A stretch of 64,000 bases of DNA from Leptidea sinapis (taxonomy: Eukaryota > Arthropoda > Insecta > Lepidoptera > Pieridae). Location: the NCBI RefSeq assembly GCF_905404315.1, contig NC_066287.1, positions 8,184,001 through 8,248,000 of the forward strand, given 5' to 3'. The translations under genes and the position numbers were made by a program. The notes under the pieces are model-generated. The model saw only the letters and a list, made by a program, of their open reading frames with translations, was not told the DNA's origin and searched no databases. This document shows positions 46,001 through 51,597 of the stretch, one piece after another (positions within the stretch are counted from its first letter, which is position 1; each line of letters starts with the position of its first letter).

Positions 46001-46321
46001 CTATATCTATCACAGTAACAAAGCACAAACATAAGTATGTATCTACCTAGGACCCTGCAATATTGAAATAACTTAAGTAAGGTTATGGCTGTCATATTCT
46101 TATCGAGGGAAGACAAATCTCTTACAAAATCCTCCAGTAAGTGCTGATGCAGCAACACGACACTGCATTGTTAGGAATCCTCCGAGCGCCAGGGCCCCAG
46201 AGCGCAGGTAGCGACGACCTACGGGCCCCACAGCACCACCTCCTCCCGCCGCGTTGTCCATCCCTGGTATGTGCGTGGTAGACATCACTACCGACCACTG
46301 ACTTTGCTGTTTGACAACCAT
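21931..46321 (-). CDS. Divergent SLC6-family transporter-like membrane protein, 14 exons
   Basis: Exons in coding order: 46321-46126, 45310-45179, 44314-44188, 42215-42152, 42070-41985, 39163-39034, 34544-34398, 33276-33186, 30109-29954, 28489-28426, 27740-27636, 27562-27490, 26434-26234, 22095-21931. All phases agree, giving 1737 bases or 578 residues. SLC6 features: ANPMRHFEVYLGQWSISGPG (TM2), GIGIAICI (TM3), KLPYTYC before a long glycosylatable loop (NLT), VWHSG before TM6, SLVYTTTGGIALLESVD (TM9-TM10), LICLLELVAILYLYRS (TM10) and a basic tail after TM12. The TM1 substrate/ion signature (NVWRFPY in typical members) is not kept, and TM7 is not recognisable. It may be a divergent insect SLC6 with changed ion coupling. 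Substrate unknown. The family call is confident; the exact start and completeness are less so. Confidence 0.82.
22437..22563. repeat. Unclassified dispersed family B, copy 3
   Basis: accgcaatacagtaatagaa and acggccgctaagcaatcttg. It ends exactly where the RNase H LINE fragment begins (tgcctaattctaaa), so one may have carried or interrupted the other. Confidence 0.62.
22563..23230 (+). mobile_element. Non-LTR retrotransposon RNase H / C-terminal fragment
   Basis: Reads PPQNSIFTGESIALSEAVSY, then a stop, then VALAWIPSHLGITGNEIADS (the RNase H 'WIPSHxGIxGNExAD' motif). A frame change precedes IRLRLGFVCSPVFLAKIRVR and CECGLEEGTLEHIFFYCPKL, the Cys/His end of Jockey/I-type ORF2. Frameshifted and non-functional. 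Confidence 0.82.
23865..24650 (-). mobile_element. LINE reverse-transcriptase C-terminal fragment
   Basis: Minus-strand pieces in shifting frames: YKTQIRPHMEYY, HLWAGARQYQLLAFDHIQRR, then degraded C-terminal blocks (SSVLQETSRLLHSHFVES) related to the LINE at 37.6-38.8 kb. Many stops. In the last SLC6 intron. Confidence 0.7.
24651..26233. other. Last SLC6 intron, remainder
   Basis: Family B copy 4 at 25690-25865. Otherwise AT-rich with no exon or element ends seen; 23231-23864 of the same intron is also blank. Confidence 0.5.
25690..25865. repeat. Unclassified dispersed family B, copy 4
   Basis: tctccgcccagatgaaagta and taaatttcaaggataccgct match the middle part of family B. In an SLC6 intron. 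Confidence 0.5.
26234..26434 (-). CDS. SLC6-like exon 13: TM10 to TM11
   Basis: Acceptor ttatattgtag, donor gtaag, exactly 67 codons. Encodes GGIALLESVDAIMTGVTMPL, ICLLELVAILYLYRSPDFIS, then a loop and WQIMPIITC. This matches the SLC6 order GGxYxLxLxD, LxExIAxxYxYG, DI and WxxxxPxx. Confidence 0.86.
26470..27440 (+). mobile_element. Non-LTR reverse-transcriptase fragment
   Basis: Broken RT: IIPLFKSGATEDTNNYRPIA, HPKEFGF, VPQGSILGPFLYLVYI and FADDTSLLFKI (the catalytic 'FADD' box), with stops and shifts between them. It begins about 35 bp upstream of the acceptor of SLC6 exon 13, on the opposite strand. Confidence 0.85.
27490..27562 (-). CDS. SLC6-like exon 12: TM9
   Basis: Acceptor atgtgttcag (the only AG that keeps the frame; the next AG, 7 bases on, does not). 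Donor gtaagt. Encodes FAEQIVVAGTVLSCFGLSLV and YTTT, followed in exon 13 by GG, as in the SLC6 motif FLLGLxxxTxGG. Confidence 0.8.
27636..27740 (-). CDS. SLC6-like exon 11: TM8
   Basis: Acceptor ttcattgtttcag, donor gtaagt. Encodes SALIFGGLSMSYMIVAYTCL and KTALHTIFEYNVKL, aligned with the end of TM8 and the EavxTalxDef region of SLC6. Confidence 0.78.
27867..28205 (-). mobile_element. LINE 3' end family (cagcgggct type), antisense
   Basis: Antisense copy with ttcaaattcaaaataggat, gtcaaaaactaccacctatt and caaactcagcgggcttt. Paired with 28735-29093 (sense) and 44907-45180 (antisense). In an SLC6 intron. Confidence 0.72.
28215..28375 (+). mobile_element. LINE 3' tail, diverged copy
   Basis: ctttaaggccggcaacgcac ... 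cctcttgcctgtttgccccc plus an A-rich end. A more distant relative of the tail at 38690-38820. Confidence 0.55.
28426..28489 (-). CDS. SLC6-like exon 10: segment before TM8
   Basis: 64 bases. Acceptor atctctttccag, donor gtgagt. Encodes TLWMIPMYSKCMLVGNYSHF. Direct joining of exons 9 and 10 keeps the frame, but a typical SLC6 protein would have TM7 (about 40 residues) between them. Confidence 0.68.
28735..29093 (+). mobile_element. LINE 3' end family (cagcgggct type), sense
   Basis: Begins in a broken ORF end (YNKIPENVQN, then GYYGINDFPNDTTDWEWSDR in another frame). It goes on to the tail with gatgagtttcttgcgcccgt and ends aaatatttgaatttcaaa. The ORF end identifies the family as a LINE 3' end rather than an independent SINE. 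Confidence 0.7.
29480..29585 (-). mobile_element. LINE 3' tail, antisense copy
   Basis: gggtcacctcatggtatgtg ... accagaggaatcacaagagc is the reverse complement of the same tail, diverged. Followed by a tRNA-like stretch at 29595-29640. Confidence 0.6.
29722..29925. mobile_element. MITE family C, copy 2 (uninterrupted)
   Basis: TTAGGCTGAGATCTATAGAG at left; the other strand at right reads TTAGGCGAGAATCTATAGAG. The centre has gctgagcttaagctatgat, the intact TTAA that is split in copy 1. It ends about 30 bp from SLC6 exon 9. Confidence 0.75.
29954..30109 (-). CDS. SLC6-like exon 9: TM6
   Basis: Acceptor gtttggtgtacag, donor gtaaga. Encodes GHIDPALNGENVWHSGLLVV, then LTGLHSSGAAVCALVDYIQP. 'NxxVWxxA' followed by a broken membrane helix is the SLC6 TM6 layout. 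Confidence 0.8.
30720..31028. mobile_element. PIF-type MITE with TTA duplication
   Basis: 309 bp. Ends CGGCCGTTCCCAATATAC and, on the other strand, CGGCCGTTCCCAATATTC, with TTA on both sides (30717-30719, 31029-31031). No ORF. In an SLC6 intron. Confidence 0.82.
31170..31617. mobile_element. PIF-type MITE with TTA duplication, GC-richer
   Basis: 448 bp. Ends GGGACTACGCGCACTTATTC and, on the other strand, GGCACTACGCGAACTTTCAG. TTA duplications at 31167-31169 and 31618-31620. It contains gcggaacagcgc/gctgttccgccgc inverted repeats in the middle. In an SLC6 intron, 140 bp from the previous MITE. Confidence 0.8.
31975..32995 (+). mobile_element. mariner fossil, internally deleted
   Basis: Transposase remains start MNQTRENFRSMIYYDFRCGL at 32138 and continue through TIYNWFNELKRGRRNLNDDP and RRMIEEDKRVTCQQISKNIA. 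Then come QWVFPFEDQPTK and KKMIASFFVRKGHFAKVVLE, and, after a large deletion, QETPKKEWAHCFSQWFHRMQ. The catalytic DNA segment is lost. Limits are approximate; possible degraded ends near 31975 and 32995. In an SLC6 intron. Confidence 0.72.
33119..33146 (+). repeat. tRNA-like SINE head fragment
   Basis: gacggttggttcagttggta then agagcg resembles a tRNA A-box region; no B box follows at tRNA spacing. B-box-like pieces on the other strand (cgaggatcgaacc) lie at 29628-29638 and 33370-33382. Confidence 0.4.
33186..33276 (-). CDS. SLC6-like exon 8: loop after TM5
   Basis: Found from the phase gap between exons 7 and 9. Acceptor atgttgacag, 30 codons plus one base, donor gtatta. Encodes GIADALEVALFVHSAS and then GKGLNHY. 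It enters in phase 0 and leaves in phase 1, exactly as needed. The donor is non-consensus, so this is the least certain exon. Confidence 0.58.
33400..33645. mobile_element. MITE family C, copy 3
   Basis: Inner arms and centre (gtcttagcataagctcagct) match copies 1 and 2; ends are diverged (tatcttaggctaagatcg at right). In an SLC6 intron, 125 bp from exon 8. Confidence 0.65.
33690..33960 (+). repeat. A-tailed SINE-like family, copy 5 (diverged)
   Basis: gggtgccgtagctagtaaaa, atgaatcctaaccgcaattc and gggcgtatcaattactatta match the family at lower identity; an old copy. In an SLC6 intron. Confidence 0.6.
34159..34387. mobile_element. MITE family D, copy next to SLC6 exon 7 donor
   Basis: Ends ggcatttatacgtctggata and, on the other strand, ggcttagataatttatacgt. 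The body contains gcgagtgtaagacgcaactt and ggttgtctagcagcaagagg. Other copies: 7045-7235 (antisense, ECT2 intron) and 15275-15408 (just past the ECT2 polyadenylation signal). The right end lies about 11 bp from the end of exon 7. Confidence 0.75.
34398..34544 (-). CDS. SLC6-like exon 7: TM5
   Basis: Acceptor atatttatttcag, donor gtaagt. 49 codons, phase 0 to 0. Encodes YSWLVIIPWLWSILLLIISV followed by a basic stretch (DIRKVYRIGVKEIVW). MITE sequence starts about 11 bases into the intron after the donor and about 16 bases before the acceptor. Confidence 0.77.
34560..34678. mobile_element. MITE family E, shortened hairpin copy
   Basis: attaggcgttactttgcgga then caaattatttaagttttctt and its inverted partner within 60 bp. 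The outer end stops about 16 bp from the acceptor of SLC6 exon 7. Confidence 0.68.
34952..36238 (+). mobile_element. Tc1-like transposon with both ends
   Basis: 1287 bp. Left end CACTGGCCTTCAAAAGTAAG and right end the same on the other strand with one extra or changed base (TACTTTTGCAGGCCAGTG). TA duplications at 34950-34951 and 36239-36240. It lies in an SLC6 intron between exons 6 and 7. Confidence 0.9.
35264..36001 (+). pseudogene. Tc1 transposase, internally deleted
   Basis: Starts MPLLVEECARIMAFLELGIS with an N-terminal HTH (MRRTAKMVGVTVQTVQKIQR). Sequence jumps from VEVQQQLLQ to PGGGSVHVWAGIS, losing about 100 residues including the first catalytic Asp. MLMHDNARPH and SPDLNPIEHAWDELG are kept. 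A single in-frame TAA at 35894 precedes the last 34 codons (EWENIPQHRLRNLVFSMPNQ). Confidence 0.88.
36395..37220. repeat. 170-bp tandem array with an inverted end unit
   Basis: Unit marked by aacctcttcagagc, ggactttccg (36561, 36731; changed at 36901) and cttataattttctttgatta; period 170 bp, about 2.8 units. At 37135-37220 part of the unit recurs inverted (ttacttttacgcacaaacta), and one short piece lies at 34780-34805. Looks like a DNA element that grew by tandem duplication. In an SLC6 intron. Confidence 0.78.
37580..38820 (+). mobile_element. Jockey/CR1-like LINE, internally deleted but with both ends
   Basis: Begins with a 5' leader (gtaaaaagaatagagtccc..., about 400 bp). A readable endonuclease start follows (NIRGLHSNLNAVHHHLETAQ, near 38010-38075), then LTETQVSRPS. 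This joins abruptly near 38100 to the C-terminal part of the reverse transcriptase ORF (LGLEISSDCQFHGHLEGKAK, RPHMEYCCHIWSDAPQYQLD, TRHKLGYHPHHLDVWRPS), which stays open to 38764. The 3' tail (cggtgatcacttaa..., A-run) ends near 38820. The catalytic RT palm is deleted. In an SLC6 intron. Confidence 0.85.
39034..39163 (-). CDS. SLC6-like exon 6: TM4
   Basis: Acceptor cattctatag, donor gtaagt. Encodes a polar lead-in, then MPLVLSIIFVWLTLWGIIIS, a membrane segment, and ERWSYGR, which sits where SLC6 proteins have the KGVKSSGK turn between TM4 and TM5. Confidence 0.77.
39209..39524. mobile_element. MITE family F
   Basis: 316 bp. Ends AGGCTGGGTTGCATCAACCA and, on the other strand, AGGCTGGGTTGCATCATATA. 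The inner region is rich in gttaa/ttaac motifs. A diverged relative without clear ends is at 5070-5265. It begins about 45 bp upstream of the acceptor of SLC6 exon 6. Confidence 0.78.
39715..40128 (+). mobile_element. RTE-type LINE 3' end
   Basis: Almost open C-terminal piece: MRKLMVAERAIERAMLGVTL, IRNEEIRRSTKVTDIAQIIA, AGHIVRRTHGRCGRKVLEWR, RSVGRPPTSWIIDLVKIAA. One stop replaces a Trp after KLKWQ. Ends in a short tgatgata-type tail. In an SLC6 intron. Confidence 0.82.
40278..41556 (+). mobile_element. mariner element with both ends
   Basis: 1279 bp. Left end CGAGGGCCGCACTAAAAGTA, right end ATTTTCAGTGTCGCCCTCG, TA duplications at 40276-40277 and 41557-41558. In an SLC6 intron between exons 5 and 6. 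Confidence 0.9.
40453..41508 (+). pseudogene. mariner transposase, several frameshifts
   Basis: Frame 1 from MELTRENSRAMIYYDF through YRWFAKFQRGRVKLSDD breaks near 40680. It resumes at LIEEDRHVTYREIQATLDIG through SGDESWIYAY (first Asp), then shifts again twice. IILHHDNASSHTA (second Asp) and YSPDLSPNDFYTFPKIKNKL (third Asp, DD34D type) are in different frames. Full-length but broken. Confidence 0.88.
41559..41984. other. SLC6 intron between mariner and exon 5
   Basis: AT-rich, nothing recognised. Confidence 0.5.
41985..42070 (-). CDS. SLC6-like exon 5: extracellular loop 2
   Basis: Acceptor gtctttag chosen over a second AG five bases later because only the first keeps the frame. Donor gttaga. 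Encodes FRFSLATGEIGDDELMDGTA and an acidic stretch. Hydrophilic, with no database-type motif. Confidence 0.6.
42152..42215 (-). CDS. SLC6-like exon 4: extracellular loop 2
   Basis: 64 bases. Acceptor gtttcatttcag, donor gtgggt. Encodes DFDLKPYDPIVRDVSNLTLR with an N-glycosylation sequon (NLT), as expected in the large second outer loop. Confidence 0.72.
42433..42500 (+). mobile_element. LINE 3' tail, very short copy
   Basis: ggcggtgatcacttaaccc then gtttgtccctccttttcc and an A-run: only the last 65 bases or so of the 37.6-38.8 kb LINE family, typical of 5' truncation on insertion. Confidence 0.65.
42501..43637. other. SLC6 intron 3, nothing recognised
   Basis: A short GC-rich patch near 42710-42790 (ggctacggcgcggcgagggg) has no coding frame that I can support. 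The rest is AT-rich. Confidence 0.45.
43638..44107. mobile_element. hAT-like non-autonomous element
   Basis: Ends CAGGGCCGGATTTAAAC and, on the other strand, CAGCGGTGGATTTACAC, with inner gccgccctgggcacttgccc. AT-rich inside, no ORF. In an SLC6 intron, about 80 bp from exon 3. Confidence 0.7.
44188..44314 (-). CDS. SLC6-like exon 3: TM3
   Basis: Acceptor gttatttcag, donor gtaaag. Encodes GIGIAICINSLVRAVNCC, a membrane segment, and SDSKLPYTYC. This matches the SLC6 pattern in which TM3 is followed by ELPWxxC with the first disulphide cysteine. Confidence 0.87.
44685..44714. repeat. 12-bp-arm hairpin
   Basis: aataagcccaca, 6-base loop, tgtgggcttatt. Intronic in the SLC6 gene. No terminator or small-RNA role is implied by context. 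Confidence 0.6.
44907..45180 (-). mobile_element. LINE 3' end family (cagcgggct type), antisense
   Basis: aaattcaaatatttttattc, gtcaaaaactaccacccatt and gaaattcagcgggcttt, reverse of the 28.7-29.1 kb copy. It abuts the donor side of SLC6 exon 2 (exon end 45179); the exact boundary is unclear. Confidence 0.68.
45179..45310 (-). CDS. SLC6-like exon 2: TM2
   Basis: Acceptor ttttttggcag, donor gtgacg. Encodes LFILFFVSATAALANPMRHF and EVYLGQWSISGPGRAFRIIP. The 'xxxExxLGQ' core at the end of TM2 is the clearest SLC6 signature in the gene. Confidence 0.88.
45838..45962 (+). mobile_element. LINE 3' tail, short copy
   Basis: Starts cttccttaaaggccggcaac and runs through gcggtgatcacttaac to an A-run; same tail as the LINE ending at 38820. 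In an SLC6 intron. Confidence 0.78.
46126..46321 (-). CDS. SLC6-like exon 1: N-terminus and TM1
   Basis: Met codon at 46321-46319, donor gtaagag after 46126, phase 1 out. Encodes a Gly-rich N-tail, then LRSGALALGGFLTMQCRVAA and SALTGGF, aligned by position with SLC6 TM1. An in-frame open stretch continues a little upstream, so a further 5' exon cannot be excluded. Confidence 0.7.
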
Positions 46322-46610
46322 ATCATATACTGTATGACTGGTGAGACACTAATGATATTTAAGGAAAGTACTCGTTACTCGATTCTTGCTCTAATTATAT
46401 GATAAAATTAATAACTTTTGTACTAACACCAGAAATAAATTAAGTACATAAGCGCAAGCACCGACAGATCCGTGTCCACATTCCCGCTTCCAACATCCGC
46501 ACCCGCGATAAGCGTCAGTTTACTAAGTAACATCTTTAATATTATTTTTTCTTTATATTTGACATTCTAACTAAAAGCTCCAGATACTACTAGGCTCTTT
46601 AAAGTGCAAA

Positions 46611-46660
46611 AAAGCACAGAGTAGAATGCATACTTAAGTATGCATTCTACTCTGTGCTTT
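46611..46660. repeat. 50-bp perfect palindrome
   Basis: Two 25-base arms with no spacer, centred on cttaag at 46635/46636; left arm begins AAAGCACAGAGTAGAATGCA. It lies about 290 bp upstream of the SLC6 start codon. Confidence 0.9.
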
Positions 46661-48180
46661 AACTGATAATACTTATAGGTATCACGAAAACATTACTACA
46701 TTCCTATCACAATTATATATATTTTGATGTAAACTGAAAGCCCCTAATATCAAATAGGTACTTTATTTAGTATGTAGACTAAGGACAAAGAGTATCTACA
46801 GTTAGTTCCAAGGGTAGCTCGTCCGGAGTAGTTCTGCCACCACACCATGTTCTGACTTCTGACGCAAAACAGTGGTGCATATGTGATGTGTTGGAAGGTT
46901 ATACAGGCACATGACACTTTCCAGGTCTCAGCATAGACTTAACGGAATTTTATGTATTATGTATTTTACTCGTAACGCACACATTGACAATTGATCACGC
47001 ATTATTGGACTGTCAGGTTGTCTATACGCGAGATGTTTGTGTCTCGGGGTGACGGACACATTGATCAGGATTATACGTCGCCACGGTATGTAGGTATTAC
47101 GCCGTTTTTAAACTGTCGACTATTATGAGCGCTGAGCTTTTTATTTTGTGGATATTGAATTATATGGAGCCATCATGCTCATCTATGTAGCGCTTGATCG
47201 GCTCAAGTCATCCATGGCTACTCGCTTTGATGAAGTTTTCACTTCTGTCGTGTGGTCTTAAGCACACACCAATCTTTATTTCACTTATTCTCTCACTCAT
47301 ATCATATTGACACTGTTATTACCTTAAATCACGTGGATCTACTGTTACTTACTCAAATAATGAATAAGTACCTACAAAATATAAAAAGGCATTTATTTTC
47401 TCAAAATTGATTCCTTTAGAATTATTTTTGATGTCATTACTAATAATTATACTAGATACTACTACCACTTCGGAAACAAATGGCGCTCTGAAAGAGAAGT
47501 GGCGCAAGAAACTCTCCCAGCATTCTTTTTTTGCGCTCTTTTTAATGAAATATACAATATTGTACTGCCACTGCTATTGCTATAAAATAATCTTAATCTA
47601 GTCCCAGGCTGTCGGATCACTTAGCTAAATAGCTGTGGAGTAGTAGGATTTACGACATAGCCTTTTTTTAATAAAACATTTAAATTTACCTATAGATAAT
47701 GCCTGAAGCTGAACCACTGTTCACTTTGGGACTTTATTATAAAAGTGGATACATTTGCCCTTAAAGCTGTCATGTATCTTATATTGTCGAGGGGTATCTA
47801 GATCTTAGTAAATTAAATATTTGGATTCCACTGTTAAGTAGGTACTCTAAATGAATCTGAAATACTTAACATTTATTTAAAATCTTGGCTCTTGATCCAA
47901 ATATTTTTTATTTCACCAGCTAGTACCTTACTATATTTAGTAATACGCCATACTTACTACATCTCTGTTTTCGTTAGGAAGTATTGTTTCTAGCGAGTTT
48001 GGGTTTCGGCCAGCCATGTTTTCACTCTAAGTAATTTAAATATTATATTATTTATTTACATTTAATATTGAAATGATTAAATATAATGTCATGTCATTCT
48101 GCTGTTCTAATGACATGTTCTGTCTATATTTCTGATTTATTGTAATCATATTGTTATAATAGGTTCTCTATGCTTCTAAT
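46661..48180. other. 5' flank of SLC6 gene
   Basis: Should hold the promoter, but no core element can be picked with confidence. Contains the repeat at 47385-47660. Confidence 0.4.
47385..47660 (+). repeat. Dispersed 250-bp repeat, pair with 13.3-13.6 kb (sense)
   Basis: cttcggaaacaaatggcgct, gcaagaaactctcccagcat and tctagtcccaggctgtcgga match the 13.3-kb copy on the opposite strand. Intergenic, upstream of the SLC6 gene. Confidence 0.75.
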
Positions 48181-48655
48181 AGGGTATGTTCCGATATGCA
48201 CTGCGAGCACTGCACAGTGCTATCACTGTAGAAAAATTCGTTCCGATATGAACTGCCAGTATATTGCCGCAGTACCCTAGGGAAATATATGACGTCATAA
48301 ATCGCCACCTTAATCTACTGTGAGCACTTTCGTTTTCAAGTTAAGGTACTCGCAGTACTTTGATCACGTGATCAGTCAAAACCACTCGAGTGCCTAACGT
48401 TTTATAACAATACCTACAGTTTAATCCCAAATATTTTTAATTTGACAGTACTGCAACAACAGTTTTTTTTAATGAACTAGAAAACTTTAATACACTCATT
48501 TGAATGCTGCGTCAATAAATGCGGCTGACAGTATGCGGGATTGCGTTCCATTTTAAATAGTAACCAGTATAACTGTCTATAAATGAACGGCTTCACAGTT
48601 AACTAAATTGACGTCAGACTGTACAGTGGTCGCAGTGCATATCGAAACATACCCT
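48181..48655. mobile_element. MITE with 26-bp inverted ends
   Basis: AGGGTATGTTCCGATATGCA (then ctgcga) at left; AGGGTATGTTTCGATATGCA on the other strand at right. Repeats of cactg/cagtg inside. No ORF and no clear duplication. Intergenic. Confidence 0.78.
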
Positions 48656-48871
48656 TGATGTATCTCAACTTTTATGACAAAGTTATAGAATTTACAGTGA
48701 ACGCACTTGTACCTACTTATATGCATTGTACAATCAATTTCCTGTGATTGATGTCATTGTAAATGTAGATTAAGGTACGTAAAAGTAGGTAGGTATATAT
48801 TTTCTTCTCTTTCTCAAATGGTCGTTGAAATAACCTACTTTTTATCATGTTTATACAGAGCTATTAATTGC

Positions 48872-49802
48872 AGGGTAAGGTGGGGCACATTGTTACAAAA
48901 AAACGAACGATAATGTAGCGACGAAAATATTTTTTTAATCAACTTCTAACTAGCATGTATATAAACTTTTATAGTCTCTCCTCATTTAAAATTATTTCAA
49001 CACAACTTTTATTAGGATCTTCTTTACTTAAATTGCATTTTAATCAGATCAGTCGATTGTAACAGTGAACCCCGTATCTGGGGTACTCTGTTACATTGTA
49101 AGGGGCACAATGTTACAACATCAAAATAGTATAAAAACGTTTTCAAGAGAAAGTAAAATCTTAATGTCTTCCAACGATTCCGTTGCCATATCTGGTTCAA
49201 GAGGAAAGTAGAAATGACTGTAAATTTTTCCACTTTTACGTAAGTAGCTAACTGCATATACATCATTTTAAACAATTTCAGTAATTTTCGTATTTTTTCA
49301 GCTCTCTTGCAATGAATTTCTTTTCTTTGTGTTATATTCTTTTTGTTTACTTTTTCATGTTTATTTTTTACCATTTTCTTTTAAAACCTAAAGAAATGTT
49401 AGTTGGGTATCATTGTTACAATGTAACAGTGCTCTAGGTGAGTCAAATCGAAAAAAATATATAGAGTATTTTCAGAAATGTTTACAAAAATCTACTAAAC
49501 GATAATTTGAAGCTAAATATACAGGGAATAGACAAAAACCACAATCACTTACCTTTACTAAATACATCAAAAAACAAATTAATAAGTATGATCTGATTTT
49601 TTCTAATTTTGATCACATCAATTCTATTTTTGTTTGTTCTTTCTAAAACGCGGTATAGACTGAAGCGATTACAACTGTTCAAAGATGGCCGCTTATAAGG
49701 TTGTGAAAACTGTATACCAACATTATAAAAATAAATGTCAGAAACATAGATACTTGCATTGTAACAGTGTATCCCATGTAACACTGTGCCCCACCTTACC
49801 CT
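48872..49802. mobile_element. DNA transposon derivative with GTAACA-rich ends
   Basis: 931 bp. Ends AGGGTAAGGTGGGGCACATT and, on the other strand, AGGGTAAGGTGGGGCACAGT; tgtaacagtg motifs recur near both ends. A 116-codon minus-strand open stretch (49374-49024, MVKNKHEKVNKKNITQRKEI) is very basic and could be a transposase remnant. Superfamily not settled. Confidence 0.7.
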
Positions 49803-51351
49803 ACTTAAATAAAGTGAAGTATATTAGGTACTTAATATGATGAATAGAAATCCCGCATGAAATAGAAACACATCGATGTCTTCGGTGCATTTTTTATTTG
49901 GGAAGTTAAATTCATACATTTTAAGGAATACAAAGTTGAGAATATTGATATATTCAATAATTGTATTCTTATTTCTAAAAAATCAGGATACAAGTGAGGA
50001 CTAATTATAGAAACGCGTTTAGGTTTATTTATTTATGTATTTTATTAGAACCACCAACAGAATTACACACATAAAAATTTTACATAATTTAAGTCTTAGG
50101 TACTTACTAAGTTAACATATTATAATTCCATTTCTACGCGGCTACAGCATTTAGACAGATAAGTCGTGCGACAGAACTTAGAATTAATATAAAGATTATG
50201 TTGTTAAAGCTGTCTAATTGTGGATGACTTGATCAGATTTGAAAAAAAAATCATATTCATCAGGTTTTTGACAACATCCTCCTGTGATAAGTCCACTTAA
50301 GCTATGAGCTGCTTTACGATTAATATCAACTCAGCGTTCCTTGCTATTACATTGGTCATAGTAAAATCGAGAATAATTTGTAATTAGTGTTTTTCAAAAA
50401 CAATCTTATGATAGGACCTACGCGTTACGAACCGGAAGTGCGTCATATTATAATGCGTAATTATAAAACTTGTCTGGAGGCTGATATGGTTAAAATGTAT
50501 TCGCAAATAAGAGTAGCGAAGACGCCAACTCGAATCCTTTACCTCTGAGTGACATTTGGTATTTCTTCGACAGCTTACTTAGCGGTAAGGTAATGACAGC
50601 ATTTAACTTATAGTTAAGGCTAACACTTTACTCTAGTTAACGATAAGGTTATATCAGACAGCTATATGGATGACATAATGACCGTGTGCCAATCCATTGT
50701 TGAGGGTTAAAAAAATTACAAGATGACAGTGATGCTACATCGGATTTCAGCTTCAGAAGTGGGCCTGCAGTATATGGAATCTAAATGGAAAAAAAAAGGC
50801 AAGAAACAAGAGAAAATTTTGGATACAGTCTAGAAAAGTTTGGGCATATCTTGGAAAAAAGTGTTGGATGAAGTCGAATACTGTATTTATATTCCTTTAT
50901 TACCTTCTGATCCTGTCGAGTGATTGGCTCAATAATTATTATAGCAAAGGAATCGGTCGGGGTAAAGTATTGCCAGATTCTTTACTGAAAGATTAAGAGA
51001 AACTTTGCAAACTTATCAATATTCGATTACCACGTTAAATTCATCTAGTTCTGAAGATAATTATTATCGGTACTGATTATTTAAGTCCGAGTGATAGATT
51101 TTCTCCAGTGGGGTCTAATTTTGTCGATAAATTGTTGAAATATATTTCTTATATCAATTATACGCCAATGTTTTTTGATGCTTCTGTAATGTCCATAGTT
51201 TCATTTGAGGGATATATATTTTATTCAGTCAACAATGAAACAAAACAGCTTTTGAATATTTTTATTCAATAATTTTTACACCAAAATATATAGTTGATTA
51301 ATCCACTTTAACATAACCTAAATTACAACCGAACATAGCGATACAAATGTT
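49803..51351. other. Intergenic left of Harbinger element
   Basis: AT-rich. Ordinary short open stretches only; nothing recognised. Confidence 0.5.
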
Positions 51352-51354
51352 TAA

Positions 51355-51560
51355 GGCTAAGTTCATATGGCCGCGCGGTACCGCGCGGAACTACGAACCG
51401 CGCGGCACAAGATCAATATAAACGATAATTATCGTCTACATTACCGCGCGGTACCGCACGCCAACGCGCGGCGCGCTCTGACCCGCGCGCAAGATCTAGA
51501 ACCGCGCGCTGCCGCGCGGCCCAAGTATTTCAAACCTGTATCGACCTGTTCAGTTGATCC
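51355..51560. promoter_or_regulatory. GC-rich left end with CCGCGCGG palindromes
   Basis: At least five CCGCGCGG or near copies in about 200 bp inside the left inverted end, mirrored by a shorter cluster at 54385-54420. This is the likely binding region for transposase or MADF protein, by analogy with subterminal repeats of other Harbinger elements. Confidence 0.45.
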
Positions 51561-51597
51561 GCGCGCCTTGAGACGGAAAGACACATAGATCGATGCA

